DNA of 40,358 nucleotides from Gnetum montanum (GCA_015680685.1 MNCI01009112.1:1-40358); one strand, 5' to 3'. Positions 1 through 11,121 are shown, counted from the first letter of the stretch. Made by a program: numbers and translations. The notes: a model not told the origin generated them from the letters alone.

Positions 1-321
1 AGCATTACATTGGATAAAGACTATCTAACAAATGATTAGTCATGATAAGGAAACTAGAAATCAAAACAAACCAAAATGATGATAAGAAATTGAAAGAAAA
101 CTTAGGTTAATAGCATGAAAAGAAGAAGAATAAGAAGAAACTAGAACAATGGAAGAAAATAAAATAAAATAAATGAATATATATCATGAATTTGAAAATT
201 TGGAAATACTCACAAAAATCTAGCAATTCCAAAATATGCTTAACCATGAATAAAATCCATAATTCAATACAAGAAATATCAAAGAGAGAATCCAATGAAA
301 CTTATCCATCAAATGTCATAT
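1..321. other. Left flank of element A, no gene seen
   Basis: A+T-rich sequence with purine-rich runs and no recognisable coding, RNA or repeat feature. Homology to element A's other LTR copies begins at the TG at 322, so this stretch is the DNA into which A inserted or an older repeat. The five bases before the LTR are CATAT; the matching target-site duplication would lie outside the window. Confidence 0.5.
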
Positions 322-948
322 TGTAACGATCAAAAACATCGGTGGTTGGGACATCGAGAGGTTGTTGGATGAACAGTTTAAGCCCAGATCCATGCGAGGG
401 CCGTGTTGGAGAGAAATGGAAGTGGGGTGCCCTGAATGGTCTGGTCGATCAAATAGGGACTTAATAGGTGTATCTTAACCTTTTCATAAATGTTGGTTTC
501 GAAAGTGAGACACGCATAGTAGATCGATGATCAATAAATGCAAAATAGTGAAAACAGTGCAAAACAACGATTATAGTAAGGAAATAGCAAATCAAGTTTA
601 GGTGAGAAAGTGCACCACCCCAAAGGTCATAGATTTGATCCTTTGCCTTGTTGGAAAGTGTACAATAGGTTATGAAACACTTGAGAGACATTGCTTACAC
701 CAAATACTACAGTCACAGGTCTTCTACTTGTTGCTCTATTTGCTACGATGCCAAAATTCTTGACTCAAAAAAGGGATATGTTTGGAGCCAACCAGAGGAC
801 TCAAAGGTAAATAGAATGCTCAAAATTCCAACTATGCTCAACTATGTTCTCCGAAAGCCAACTTAAAAGCCAACTGCACCAAAAAGCCAACCAAAAAGCT
901 AAACATCCAATGCAAAAAAGCCAACCCTTTGAGTGTTGTCTGCCGAGG

Positions 949-956
949 TATTTATA
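949..956 (-). promoter_or_regulatory. TATA box of element A 3' LTR
   Basis: Minus strand reads TATAAATA; the same octamer is kept in the 5' LTR at 20424-20431. Position inside the LTR fits the U3/R boundary. No transcription evidence can be seen. Confidence 0.6.
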
Positions 957-1354
957 GGGCTAGGAGCAAGAGAGAAACATGGTTTGGATGCCACGTATCC
1001 TAGAACCCATGAGGTGCTAACATGTCTGTACTATGTAGGTGTGCGATGTTGGATGTGAACTTTGTTACGCTGTGACTATACTGCTGAGACTGCATGTGCC
1101 AAAATCCAGTGTGCTAACAATGTGAGAAAAATGGAGTCTATGCTCAAGAACTATGTCTTCCCTACTCTTACAAGAAGGGTCAAGCATAGAAACAATTTCT
1201 GGAAGTTGACTAGGGGTATGCAAAAATGAAGTAAAATTGCTGATTTCACCAAGGAGATGCCAAAGTGAGAAAGATCATTTCCAACAAGTTCTAGAGCTAC
1301 CCGAAGACATGTTGATGCTTCCGTACAAGTGTTGCATTACTCATGCTATCGAGC

Positions 1355-1925
1355 ACATTGGCGTAGCGTAAGTAGCTGCTTGCTACGTTGTGCTACGCTA
1401 CATAGCGTAGCCACTGGTCTTGACTGAAATTTATGTAGGAGTTGAAAAGCATTTTTCTAAGGCTTAGTCATGCTAACAACTGCAAATTTTTTCCTTCATG
1501 TCGGTAAGCCTTCGGACTTGTTAAATTCATGTTTGACACACTATTGTTATTTTTGTATTATTACTACACTATGCTATGCTATGTAGCGTAGCACAGCATA
1601 GCAGCCAACATACCATGCTTCCTTGCTTAATTCACCATTTTCTAGGAAGAAGCTTTGCTCGCAGCTTGAGGGCTAAGTGGGGTAGGGAGTTTTGGAGGCT
1701 AAAGTCTTTCCAAAGTGCCGTTTTCTTGTTGGAATCACTTGGCAAGATGGGCCTTTCTGCTCTATCTTTGTTATGTTGTGCTACGCTACAAAGTGTAGCA
1801 TAGCATAGCACCTTGGGCTGACTAGATCCTGACTTATCTTGCAACCATTTTGTTAACCTCCACTTTGGACACTCGAGTGATTATCTTTCAAGGCTTACTA
1901 TGCTACATAGTGTAGCAGAGCATAG
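1355..1925. repeat. Cluster of GCTACGCTA motifs in element A LTR
   Basis: Repeated copies of GCTAYGCTA in both orientations, often as close inverted pairs. The clearest is GCTACGCTA-CA-TAGCGTAGC at 1392-1411; others lie near 1570-1605, 1780-1812 and 1900-1925. The same motif recurs in the 5' part of the antisense gene (7900-8120, 8480-10620), in its introns (about 12660-12700) and just after its stop (about 14482). It is the element A counterpart of the GCGTATACGC motif of elements B and C. Confidence 0.7.
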
Positions 1926-2209
1926 CAGACTTCTTCATTAGAAAACTTGCTGAACTGTTTTGCTCATCCCGAACACTTTTGACAAATCCTAGCATGGTCT
2001 CTAGGTAGACTGTCAACTGGATCAATTGTCTAGTTGGGTATGTCGGAGAGTCCAACAGGCTTGTCAGCTTTGGAGATAGAAAACTTGCCTGATTGGATAG
2101 TCCATCCTCAATGCCTACATTTTCCTACTAAACCATCATGATGCTGCACTTGTGGAAGTCCTTGCCCAAATTTCAAGACTCTGCTGAAGCATGAGGGTTA
2201 AGAAATTTT

Positions 2210-2288
2210 ATGGTGTTTCATTGGCCCCTCTTTGTCAATGTCTAGAGGATCCACCTGATAGACATCGACAAAGAATACGAAACACCAT
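2210..2288. other. Long hairpin enclosing the PPT and LTR edge (element A)
   Basis: The outer arm ATGGTGTTTC (2210-2219) pairs with GAAACACCAT (2279-2288). The inner arm at 2230-2243 pairs with 2260-2273 at 13 of 14 positions. The polypurine tract lies between the outer and inner arms. The element C counterpart (22377-22459) has different bases in both arms but keeps pairing, so the fold and not only the sequence appears conserved. Confidence 0.75.
2221..2233 (-). other. Polypurine tract of element A
   Basis: Minus strand reads AAAGAGGGGCCAA immediately before the LTR start TG, the expected plus-strand DNA primer site. Element C has AAAGAGGAGCCAA at the same place. Confidence 0.75.
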
Positions 2289-3650
2289 GAAGGACAAGAC
2301 ACTAGTATTACTCTCCGGTGGTCACTCAGATGTCACTTTGCTATGCTTGGGAGTATCAAGATAGTTGTGTAGGAAAAAGAGGGGAAATGATGGACTTGAT
2401 TGGATAGGTTCAGGAAAAGGAAAAATGAAGCATAGCATTGTCCCTCTGGAGTGCTTGTGAGGGAATTAGCATGCATGGACATCTTTCTTTTGTTGGCTTC
2501 TGACCTCTTGTCGGAATGCATAGAGATGGTCATTGTGAAACAGCTGGTGCACCATTTGTTTTGGGCACATGCTCCTATTTTTTTGAGCTCTTTTGCTCTT
2601 TTACAGTTTTGTGCTTTTCTTTTATTGTTTAGCCGTGTCCTCTTGCAAACAACCTTGTTGTTTTAGGATAAGTGTTTCGTCCCTAAGATGAGTTATGTTA
2701 CATCCATGTGGGGCTTTGAATTGCCTACAGATGCTTCCCATGTGGTGAGCTGCGTTATGCGCATCATGGACTTTGCGGTTGAGCATATGGGAGGGCTTTA
2801 CATGTATCAAGAAAGCTTGTAAAAGAGATGTGAAAAGGAAAACTGCGGGTGTAAGAAATGAGATGATGAAGGTTAAGAGGAAGGGCAGGATGTGCACTCC
2901 TAAGTAGCTAAGCTAGTTAGAGCGATCACCTTGGAAACTTGTAGTGCCTTGTTCTCTTGGCAAAATGCATCCCTGACCGATACCATCTCGGGTCGTATCC
3001 TGTAAGCGCAATAGAAAGCATACCAAAGAAATGTAACCATGAAATGTAGTTAGGTAAAGGTATTACTTACTTTAGACATCGCTAAAGTGGTAGGCACTAT
3101 TGTCGAGGCATGCGACATCTAAAGCAGGAAGGCTAGCAGAAGCTCTGGTAGTGACAAGTTGAAGGGGCCAGTATTGAGGGGACTAGGAGTTGCAACGATG
3201 CGAGTGCTTAGGAGTCCTTGCCCAAGGCAAACATCATGTAGTTCAGCTGTAAGGTGAGAGTCATAATAGCTAAATGTCTTTTGAGCTCAGATGATGGCAG
3301 GGATTGGAGGATAGCAACCTTGTGGTTGGGCCATAATAGTACTAGAAATCTAGCAGTAGGCACTGAAAATGGAAGCTACTACCAGGGCAATAGGCTATGG
3401 TAGCGGTAGCTCCAGAAGGTCAGCAAGATGTCAGACAACATCTCCAGAGGATTAGCAAGATGTCAGACAACATCTCTAGAGGATCAAGAAGATGCTAGGG
3501 GAAGTGGTGTTGCATATGTTTCAGAGGGTGCTTTCTTGTCGTCGTGAACTACATTCTGGAACTGCAATGCCCCCACCCTGGGTTGGCGTTGTGCACATTT
3601 CCTTATTTGTAGGATCATAGATGCAGGCTAAGAGCGTTGTGCCTCAAACC
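2289..3650 (-). other. Element A 3' untranslated region
   Basis: About 1.4 kb between the PPT hairpin and the hairpin array, without a believable reading frame. The only local structure noticed is a direct repeat at 3422-3486, two copies of a roughly 31-base unit containing GCAAGATGTCAGACAACATC. Long 3' non-coding regions are usual in Tat-group elements. Confidence 0.5.
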
Positions 3651-3920
3651 CAGTTTAAGGTCTTGGTAGACCATTAGATGTACTGGTTTAAGGTCCCAGC
3701 AGATTGCAATGTGCTAGTTTAAGGTCGTAGCAGACCGCTGTGCTAATTTAAGTTCCTAACAAACCACTGTGCTAATTTAAGTTCCTAGCAGACCGTTGTG
3801 CTAGTTTAAGATCCCAACGAATGGTGGATGGACCAGTTTAAGTTCGTAGTGAACCATTTGTGCTAATTTAACATCATAGTGGATGTTTTGTGCTAGTTTA
3901 TAGTCATAGTGGACTATGTT
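3651..3920. repeat. Mini-hairpin array after integrase (element A)
   Basis: About nine units of roughly 25-40 bp. On plus each begins AGTTTA (or a close variant) and then, in the good units, a short stem, a 6-base loop and the complementary stem. Examples are GGTC-ttggta-GACC (3658 on), ACATC-atagtg-GATGT and ATAGTC-atagtg-GACTAT (3900-3917). Stems differ between units but stay complementary. It begins right after the integrase stop. The same array type follows integrase in elements B and C. Confidence 0.8.
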
Positions 3921-3938
3921 GCTTACCTTGCCTCTGCA

Positions 3939-5035
3939 TCAGACGTAGTATGGCTTCAGGTATAAGTGGTTCATTAGATTTGCAAACTCTCTACCATCCA
4001 TGTCTGCCAGTTTAAAGGCTCCATTCTCATAGTATTTTGTAACTATGAATGGGCCTTCCTAGTTTGCTAAAAAATTGTTTGCATGTTCATGGATACCTTT
4101 GAGAACTAGGTCTCACTTTTTTATTGGCCATCGATGTAGGTTGGCATGTTGCTTTTGCTGCTGCTTGTCTTGATACCATTCAATACGATCGAGTGTTTGT
4201 GCATGCTCTTCCTCTAGGGGGTTAAGGTTGATGATCCTTGACTCATTGTTCTGGGCTTCATTCATGATGCTTAAAAGGATCATTCATAGTGACGGTACCT
4301 GTAATTCAAGGGGTAACACTGCTTCAAATTCGTAAACTAGGCTATAGCGAGTCTTACCTGTAGTCATTTTGCACATCGTATGGTAGGCCCACAGCATGTA
4401 GAGGATTTCCTCATGCCATCACCTCTTGCTACTGCTAAGCATCTTTTTAAGCAAGTTGATGATGACCTTGTTTGTTGCCTCTACCTGACCATTTGCCTAC
4501 GGGTAGTATGGAAACGAAAAGGATTGCTTGATGCCAAGGTTGCTACAAAAGGTTTTGGTTTCTGCACTACTAAACTATGGTCCATTGTCCATCACCATAG
4601 TCATGGGAAGACCAAACCTTATTATGATGTTGTCTAAGATAAAGTGGAAAACCTGTTGGGATGTAGTTTTCCTAAGGGGGATAGCCTCTGCCCACTTTGT
4701 AAAATACTCAGTGGCAGTGATGATGAAGCTATGTCCCACGGAAGACTTAGGTGTTATGGGTCTTATGATATCTAGTTCCCATCATTGGAATGGCCACGTG
4801 ATCTATGTAGGGTGCAACTCAGTAGGTGAAATGTGTATAAGATTTGCATGATGTTGGCATGTATCACGCATCCTAACTTTAGCAAAGCAATCTCGTTCCA
4901 TGCAAGGCCAGTAATACCCTAGGCATCTGATTCTAGTTACCATGGCCCTAGGAGCTATGTGTCCTCCACATAGTCCTTCATGGACTTTGTTAACGATTTT
5001 CTGTGCCTCTTCCCCACCAACACAAGTCAACAATA
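3939..5035 (-). pseudogene. Element A integrase (decayed)
   Basis: Retroviral-type integrase that would join element cDNA to the chromosome. The N-terminal zinc region is visible (HEGLCGGHIAPRAM...RDTCQHH), with the first Cys of the CX2C pair replaced by Arg. The core keeps all three acidic residues: LDIIRP (D), VMDNGP (D) and ANGQVEATNK (E). The C-terminus follows the Tat pattern (RRWPIKK...DLVLKGIHEH...GPFIVTK) and ends KPYYV-stop at 3939. Several internal stops interrupt it, for example after VMDNGP and after SPYYP. It continues from the second RNase H without a separate start, as part of one pol polyprotein. Confidence 0.85.
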
Positions 5036-5199
5036 TCCCATCAAAGGAGTGTTTGCATAAGGTATTATCTCCTACAAGGACATACTATTGTGCTCGTTTT
5101 TGGATTGCATCCTTTTGGGCGGATATCAAGTCGTGTGGGGGTTCGCCATGTTGCAAGTAGGCCTTAACATTAGCGTACCATTCTTGAGCGTCAGTAGCA

Positions 5200-5720
5200 C
5201 TTATGGAGGTGATGTCTACTACTTATGTGATAGGATCTGTGCATTCTATTATTGAAGCAGGTAAAGTTGCAAACAAGTGTGGTGGCACGTTTAATGCTAG
5301 TGTGGCTAAGGCATTTTCTACAGTTCTTTCGCTGCATGGAACATGTTGGATATCTATTGTTGTGAATTGTTTCAACAATTTTTTGGCTAAATCACAATAA
5401 GGTTGTAAGTGTGAAGCTTTACACACATAGATTTCAATGATTTGGTTGATGATAAGTTGGGAATTTCATCAAACTGCTAGATGTTGGCTCTTTAATTGTT
5501 GAACTGCTAAAAGGCCCCTAGGGAGTCCTTTGTACTTAGCTATATTATTTGTATAAAGGAACACGAAATGGTAAGAAAAAGGTTGAATGTCCCTTGAGGG
5601 GAATGTAATGACGGTGGTAGCACTACCACCATGCATGGTTGAGGCGTCGTCGAAATGCAAAGTGGTCTCGAAATGTAATGGAATAGGGTTGACACTATTA
5701 ATATGTTCGTCAGGGAATTC
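5200..5720 (-). pseudogene. Element A second (Tat-type) RNase H, decayed
   Basis: The minus strand shows MHFDDASTMHGGSATTVI...TNNIAKYKGLPRGL at 5660-5469, then SHLQPYCDLAKKLLKQF...NALATLALNV at 5430-5230. This is the extra RNase H, related to archaeal/plant-type enzymes, that replaces the weakened Ty3 RNase H in the Tat group. The first catalytic D is within FDDAST; the second acidic site reads AKYKG where the family has AEYEG, so this copy has lost a catalytic Glu. A frame change separates the halves. Confidence 0.8.
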
Positions 5721-6370
5721 TGGCTCAATGGTTGCCTGATCATCAACAAGTGAGGTTGTAAGCTACATAGCTATCGCTTGTGCTTTCGTTGACAATTGGG
5801 TTACATAGTGTAAATCAAATTATGCAATTATAGCTTTTCATCGGGCTATCCTACTACTCTCATATAAGTTGTTCGTGATAGCTCAAAGTATATTACTCTT
5901 GCATATAATGTTAACCTAGCTATGGAACAGGTAGTGTCTCCACTTTTTTAGCGCAAATACTAGGGAGAGAAAATTCCTTTCCACTTTGTTGTACTTCGTT
6001 CGTAGGCTACTAATGCATGGCTCAGGTAATAAACTAAGATTTCAGTGTCATCCTCTCTTTTTTGGCATAACACTACTACGATAGATGTGTCTGAGGTGGC
6101 AAGGTAGATGTGGAAAGGCTTATCCTTCTGTGGTGGGTAAATAGTTGGGAGGTGTTAAAGCTCTTTCTTTAAGTCATTGAAGGCTTGTTGACATTGTGTT
6201 GTCCACTCGAAGTTAACCCCTTATTTAGTAAGTGTTCCATGGGGTGTAACTTGTTGGTTAACCTTGCTATAAACATTATGATAAACTATATTCTACCTTG
6301 TAACCCGCGTAATTCTTTAAGGTTGGTAGGGGGTGCTAGGTTAACGATGGCCTTAACTTTGTTAGGGTTC
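5721..6370 (-). pseudogene. Element A Ty3-type RNase H/connection region, decayed
   Basis: Minus-strand translation gives VNPNKVKAIVNLAPPTNLKELRGLQGRI, typical of the RT thumb/connection, followed by remnants of the Ty3 RNase H (MEHLLNKG...QHNVNKPSM). Stops are present, including a TGA directly after EARI, at the same codon as in element B. The domain is too damaged to show its acidic residues reliably. Confidence 0.7.
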
Positions 6371-7416
6371 ACTCATATTCTAGCCTCTGATACTACAAGC
6401 CCTAGTATGCATCTGCTTTTTACATTGAAAACACATTTCTTTGGATTGAGTCGCAAGTCATGCATGTGACAACGCTGAAGGACTACCTCTAGATTGTTGG
6501 GGTGATCAATAGCCATCTTAGACTTGATTGCTATGTTGTCCACATAATCGTTTAGTCTCTCTATGAGGTAGTCGCTGAATATGTATGTCATGGCTCATTG
6601 ATAGGTTGCTCTGGCATTTTTGAGACCAAAGGGCATCATAGTGTAACAAAAGGTATCCTAAGGGGTCATGAAGTAGTTGTCAATTGATGCTTTGGATTGA
6701 TGCGAATTTGATTGTAACCCGAGAACCCATCTATAAAGGATAATAAAGCATGACCAACCATAGTGTCGATAAGCTGATCAATACTTGGTAGTGGGAAATC
6801 ATCCTTAATTGTTGCTTTGTTTAGATTCTGAAAGTCTATACAAATTTGTATTCCTCCTATTTTCTTAGATACTACAATGATGTTTGATACCCACTCTGAG
6901 TAATCGACTGCATGAATGAAGCCTTCTTGGTATAGCTTGGTAATTTCATCACGTACAACTAGTGCAATTTCTAGTTTAGTTTCCCAAGCCTTTTGTTTAA
7001 CCAGTTTGATACATGGCTCCAAAACAATGTTATGCTGTATTAGCCATGGGTCTAAGCCCAACATGTCATTATAGGACCACAGGAACACTTTGATGTTGTC
7101 TTGAAGGACTTTGGATACATCCTTTTGTATTTGTTAATCTAGGAGGAAACTAAATTTTAGTGTCTTTATTTCCCCCCTGGATGTCGTTATAGGTATTTTG
7201 ATGAGAGGGTCTTCGGTCACATCCCTGGCCTCTAAGTCTAAGGGTTGGACCAAATGTTCGAGCCAATCTAGGAATGTTTCTAGGGATGCTATAGTGTTAT
7301 CAGTGGGTGAATCCTAATCTATCAACTCTAAGTTCGGATGTCTTGCAAGCTTACCATGAGGACTTGTCAAGGTTAAAAGTGAATGTAGATCACGCTGCAT
7401 GGCCATCTTGTTCAAC
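6371..7416 (-). pseudogene. Element A reverse transcriptase, decayed
   Basis: The minus strand shows ITKLYQEGFIHAVDYSEWVSNIIVVSKK, ICIDFQNLNKATIKDDFPLPSIDQLID and FIDGFSGYNQIRI: fingers and palm with the first catalytic Asp. A frameshift near 6666 is followed by MTYIFSDYLIERLNDYVDNIAIKSK. The active-site box reads YVDN rather than YVDD, so the second catalytic Asp is lost. Upstream an acidic stretch (LDLEARDVTEDPLIKIP) matches element B. The frame appears to begin at the splice acceptor at 7416-7418, not at its own ATG. Confidence 0.85.
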
Positions 7417-7445
7417 CTACCACAATAAGAAAAATCCAAGTCAAG
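7416..7445 (-). other. Probable 3' splice site before RT (element A)
   Basis: Minus strand reads a T-rich tract and then GTGGTAG with the exon beginning at 7416, followed by codons alignable to element B (MAMQRDLHSLL versus MDCQHLTAPLI). Element B has a strong acceptor at the matching place (36470). In Ogre elements an intron separates PR from RT, so the spacer of A may be removed from sense RNA in the same way. Confidence 0.5.
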
Positions 7446-7540
7446 TGATACCTGTTTATAGCAATAATGTGTAATAAATATTTGCAAAGCAACAATGAAA
7501 CATGAAATGATTGTCAACTATTTAGCCAAGTTCACAAGCT

Positions 7541-7860
7541 ACCAGTTTAAGGTCTTGGCAGACTGTGAACGGGTTTGAGCATACAAGGGATAGTAACTTT
7601 GCCAGTTTAAGGTCATGACAGACCGTAACATTGCAAAATATAGTTTAAAATAAAAAATGGATACTAAGGTTCCCAGTTTAAGGTCATGGTAGACCGTACT
7701 CATGCTACAGTGTATATCAAAATGTAAATTGAGGTTGCTAGTTTAAGGTCTTAGTAGACTGTTAACGGGTGGAGTTTGAGAACTAAGGTTACTAGTTTAA
7801 GGTCTTTGTGGACCATGGCATGTAGACTTTGTAAAGGTAGGTTGCTAATTCAAGGTGGGA
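7541..7860. repeat. Mini-hairpin array between RT and the antisense gene (element A)
   Basis: Five or six units of 40-70 bp on plus with AGTTTAAGGTC, 6 loop bases, then GAC(C). Clear stems are GGTC-atgaca-GACC and GGTC-atggta-GACC; other units have one mismatch. It lies just upstream of the antisense gene's TATA box at 8002. Same design as 3651-3920 and 14662-14772. Confidence 0.75.
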
Positions 7861-8001
7861 CGAAATTTTTAGTTGGGCCCACTTGTTTGCAAAAAATGAT
7901 GCTACACTATAGCGGGATTATGACACAATAGTGCTACGCTATACGGGGCATCCCACATTACTCAGGGTATGAAAATGACAAGTTATTTTAATCGCATTAG
8001 C

Positions 8002-8009
8002 TATAAATA
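8002..8009 (+). promoter_or_regulatory. TATA box of the antisense gene (element A)
   Basis: TATAAATA followed by GGGG, about 130 bp before the ATG at 8142. It is the only good plus-strand TATA noticed upstream of the antisense gene. Element B has a TATAAAAAG box in the same relative place on the opposite strand. Confidence 0.6.
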
Positions 8010-8141
8010 GGGGTTTACCCCTAGTAAACTTGTCTTTTTCGTTGTCAAAGAGTAGAGCCTGCATCCAGAGCATAGCGCGATCATGCCGAGAGAAAGTGAA
8101 ACAGTGTAGCGTAGCAGCTGACAACATTTGAGAGTGAAACC

Positions 8142-8264
8142 ATGGTACCTAAAGGTGAATGTAAGTATCAAGGACTCACTAAGGTGGACGAGGTGAAGGA
8201 CACTCTAGGACGCCTATCCCAGATGCATGCTGAAGTGTGGGAGGAGGCTCCGTCTGCTCGATAA
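8142..8264 (+). CDS. Candidate first exon of the antisense gene (element A)
   Basis: ATG at 8142 opens 40 codons starting MVPKGECKYQG and rich in charged residues. Element B's candidate first exon starts MGKGKEVKCQG, which is similar. The frame closes at TAA 8262; in the second 810-bp repeat copy the same place reads TAG-GTTGCT, a possible splice donor, but its phase does not fit exon 2. The exon's 3' end is therefore unresolved. Confidence 0.4.
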   Translation: MVPKGECKYQGLTKVDEVKDTLGRLSQMHAEVWEEAPSAR

Positions 8265-10656
8265 GTTGCTATGCCGCCCTTGTTTTGTTAGACTACAGTA
8301 ATCATTATAGATGGAATCCACGTCTTTTACCACCGTTTCGATTACTGCTTTGTCTGCTACACCACCACTATTTCTGGTTGGCAACAGTGGCTGTACCGAT
8401 GTTACGCTAGAGTTGCATGCAGTATCGCCTCAACTGCCATTGTTGCGACTACTTTGTCATGGGGGTTTGCGTGATTCTGGATAGCTTAGCACATGGTTAG
8501 CGTAGCATGTCACCCTCAGGAGGGTTTGGCCATCTACGAGATTTGATAGCGTAACATGTGTTTATCGTAGTGCAGTGTGAGCTATTTTGTACAACAAAAG
8601 TAGGGTTGGGACGACTACAACATAGTGAATTCTTTTTTTTGTCTAAATTTTGTAATATTTTTATTACACTATGCCAATACATCATAAGGTTTTTGTTTGT
8701 TTAGGTTTGTCACAATGCTACGTTGTTAAATCTGCAATACCGCTACGTTGCTAGATTTGTTTCTATTAAGTTTGCTACGTGGCAAGTCATGTGTTTGCAT
8801 TTAATTGTTTTTGCATTACACGAGGCTTGATGACTATGCTATGCTACAAGTATTGTGTTGCTACGCTACCTATTATTTTTATTCTATTTTGTTTTTTTTT
8901 CTTGTTTTAAGAGAGGTTTGTGACTGGGGGGTCATGCTATGCTATATGCAAAGAAAGTGTCATGCTATGCTATATGTAATTAGAGGTTTATGTTACACTA
9001 CGTGTAAACCTCACTCTTACATAGTGCTAATGTTTGATTGCTGAAGTGTGGGAGGAGGCTCCGTCTACTCGATAGGTTGCTATGCCGCCCTTGTTTTGTT
9101 AGACTACAGTAATCATTATAGATGGAATCCACGTCTTTTGCCACCGTTTCGGTTACTGCTTTGTCCGCTACACCACCACTATTGCTGGTTGGCAACAGTG
9201 GCTGTACCGATGTTACGCTAGAGTTGCATGCGGTATCGCCTCGACCGCCATTGTTGCGACTACTTTGTCATGGGGGTTTGCGTGATTCTGGATAGCTTAG
9301 CGCATGGTTAGCATAGCATGTCACCCTCAGAAGGGTTTGGCCATCTATGAGATTTGATAGCTTAACATGTGTTTATCGTAGTGCAGCGTGAGCTATTTTG
9401 TACAACAAAGTATGGTTGGGACGACTACAACATAGTGAATTCTTTTTTTTTCTAAATTTTGTAATATTTTTATTACACTATGCCAATACATCGTAAGGTT
9501 TTTGTTTTTTTAGGTTTGTCACAATGCTACGTTGTTAAATCTGCAATACCGCTACGTTGCTGGATTTGTTTCTATTAAGTTTGCTACGTGGCAAGTCATG
9601 CGTTTGCATTTAAGTATTTTTGCATTAGACAAGGCTTGATGACTATGCTATGCTACAAGTATTGTGTTGCTACGCTACCTAGTATTTTTATTCTATTTTG
9701 TTTGTTTTTCTTGTTTTAAGAGAGGTTTGTGACTGGGGGGTCATGCTATGCTATATGCAAAGAAAGTGTCATGCTATGCTATATGTAATTAGGGGTTTAT
9801 GCTACACTACGTATAAACCTCACTCTTACATAGTGCTAATGTTTGATTGCTGAAGTGTGGGAGGAGGCTCCGTCTGCTCGATAAGTTGCTATGCCACCCT
9901 TGTTTTGTTAGATTACAGTAATCATTATAGATGGAATCCACGTCTTTTGCCACCGTTTCGGTTACTGCTTTATCCACTACACCACCACTATTGCTGGTTG
10001 GCAACAGTGGCTGTACCGATGTTATGCTAGAGTTGCATGCGGTATCGCCTCGACTGCCATTGTTGCGACTACTTTGTCATGGGGGTTTGCGTGATTCTGG
10101 ATAGCTTAGCGCATGGTTAGCATAGCATGTTACCCTCAGGAGGGTTTGGCCATCTACGAGATTTGATAGCGTAACATGTGTTTATCATAGTGTAGCGTGA
10201 GCTATTTTGTACAACAAAAGTATGGTTGGGACGACTACAACATAGTGAATTATTTTTTTGTCTAGATTTTGTAATATTTTTATTACACTATGCCAATACA
10301 TCGTAAGGTTTTTGTTTGTTTAGGTTTGTCACAATGCTACGTTGTTAAATCTACAATACCGCTACGTTTCTGGATTTGTTTCTATTAAGTTTGCTACGTG
10401 GTAAGTCATGTGTTTGCATTTAAATGTTTTTGCATTACACGAGGCTTGATGATTATGCTATGCTACAAGTATTGTGTTGCTACGCTACCTATTATTTTTA
10501 TTCTATTTTGTTTTTTTCTTGTTTTAAGAGAGGTTTGTGATTGGGGGGTCATGCTATGCTATATGCAAAGAAAGTATCATGCTATGCTATATGTAATTAG
10601 AGGTTTATGCTACACTACGTGTAAACCTCACTCTTACATAGTGCTAATGTTTGATG
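8230..10656. repeat. Three tandem ~810-bp repeats in intron 1 of the antisense gene
   Basis: Copies start at 8230, 9041 and 9850 with CTGAAGTGTGGGAGGAGGCT and end near 10656. They are nearly identical by eye, with scattered single-base changes. Each includes the tail of the candidate first exon, then intronic DNA with many GCTACGCTA/GCTATGCTA motifs. The third copy runs directly into the splice acceptor of exon 2. Unequal crossover is the simplest origin. Open frames within them are not considered genes. Confidence 0.9.
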
Positions 10657-10670
10657 CTTCGTTGTGCAAG

Positions 10671-11121
10671 GTCATGTTGAAGCCCATTTTGATTGTCCTA
10701 GAGATTGTGGGAGCTCTGTGCTACCTTAGTGAACCAGTGGCCAATGTTCCTTCTCCCCATATGCATGTGTGGGGTGGCAGGCAGTCTGGTTTTGGGAGGA
10801 TGCATAGGACTTCCTAGAGTTCTTCCTCCACCATTTCAGTGTGATTTTTTTGTCGCACTTATCAGCGGACATAGCAGCCGCAATCACAGAAATCTTGTTG
10901 CCTGGGGAAAATTGGGGCATTCGAAAATTTTTGACTGATGGGTCAATTAGGGATAATCGGGTAGAAGATTCCAACTAGTGCCCAACAATCTTGAGATGCT
11001 TAAGTTGGATCTGGGAGATGCCTAGGTATAAGTGCTATCACTTATACAACACGTTGTTCGTTGTCTGTCACATGGGCACTTGCTTTTAGAACCCACCTGA
11101 AATCGTTTATTATGTTGGCGG
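10671..11121 (+). pseudogene. Antisense gene exon 2, phosphatase-like region (element A)
   Basis: Acceptor GTTGTGCAAG ends at 10670; donor GTTAGT starts at 11122. Frames show KPILIVLEIVGALCYLSEPV, a region with EFLHHFSVIFLSHLSADIAAAITEILL, and a terminal YNTLFVV...NPPEIVYYVGG. These match element B's FLLIVELVGVLTWVGPV, EFLAFMLDNFEVAIWSNLNE and DNTLFIA...NPPSTVYRVD in order. The pattern resembles FCP1/NIF-type HAD phosphatases (hhhDhDGhL ... FL...FEVxhWTS), but the nucleophile Asp position is Glu and the second acid is Val. Small indels shift the frame internally. Confidence 0.6.

Larger units (their letters stand above)
322..2220 (-). repeat. Element A 3' LTR
   Basis: The left end at 322 reads TGTAAC on plus, so the minus-strand LTR ends in CA. 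The right end at 2219-2220 gives a minus-strand start TGAAACACCA directly after a polypurine tract. Positions 322-1687 align with 19809-21173, the 5' LTR. It holds a TATA box at 949-956 and several inverted GCTACGCTA/TAGCGTAGC motifs around 1355-1925. Length is about 1.9 kb. The start was chosen because the related element B LTR begins at exactly the same base of the alignment. Confidence 0.85.

Noticed and set aside
8805-10817. Repeated small open frames in the 810-bp repeats (for example 8998-9195 and 9807-10004, minus)
   Set aside because: They recur only because the DNA is repeated, and no homologue exists in element B's intron 1.
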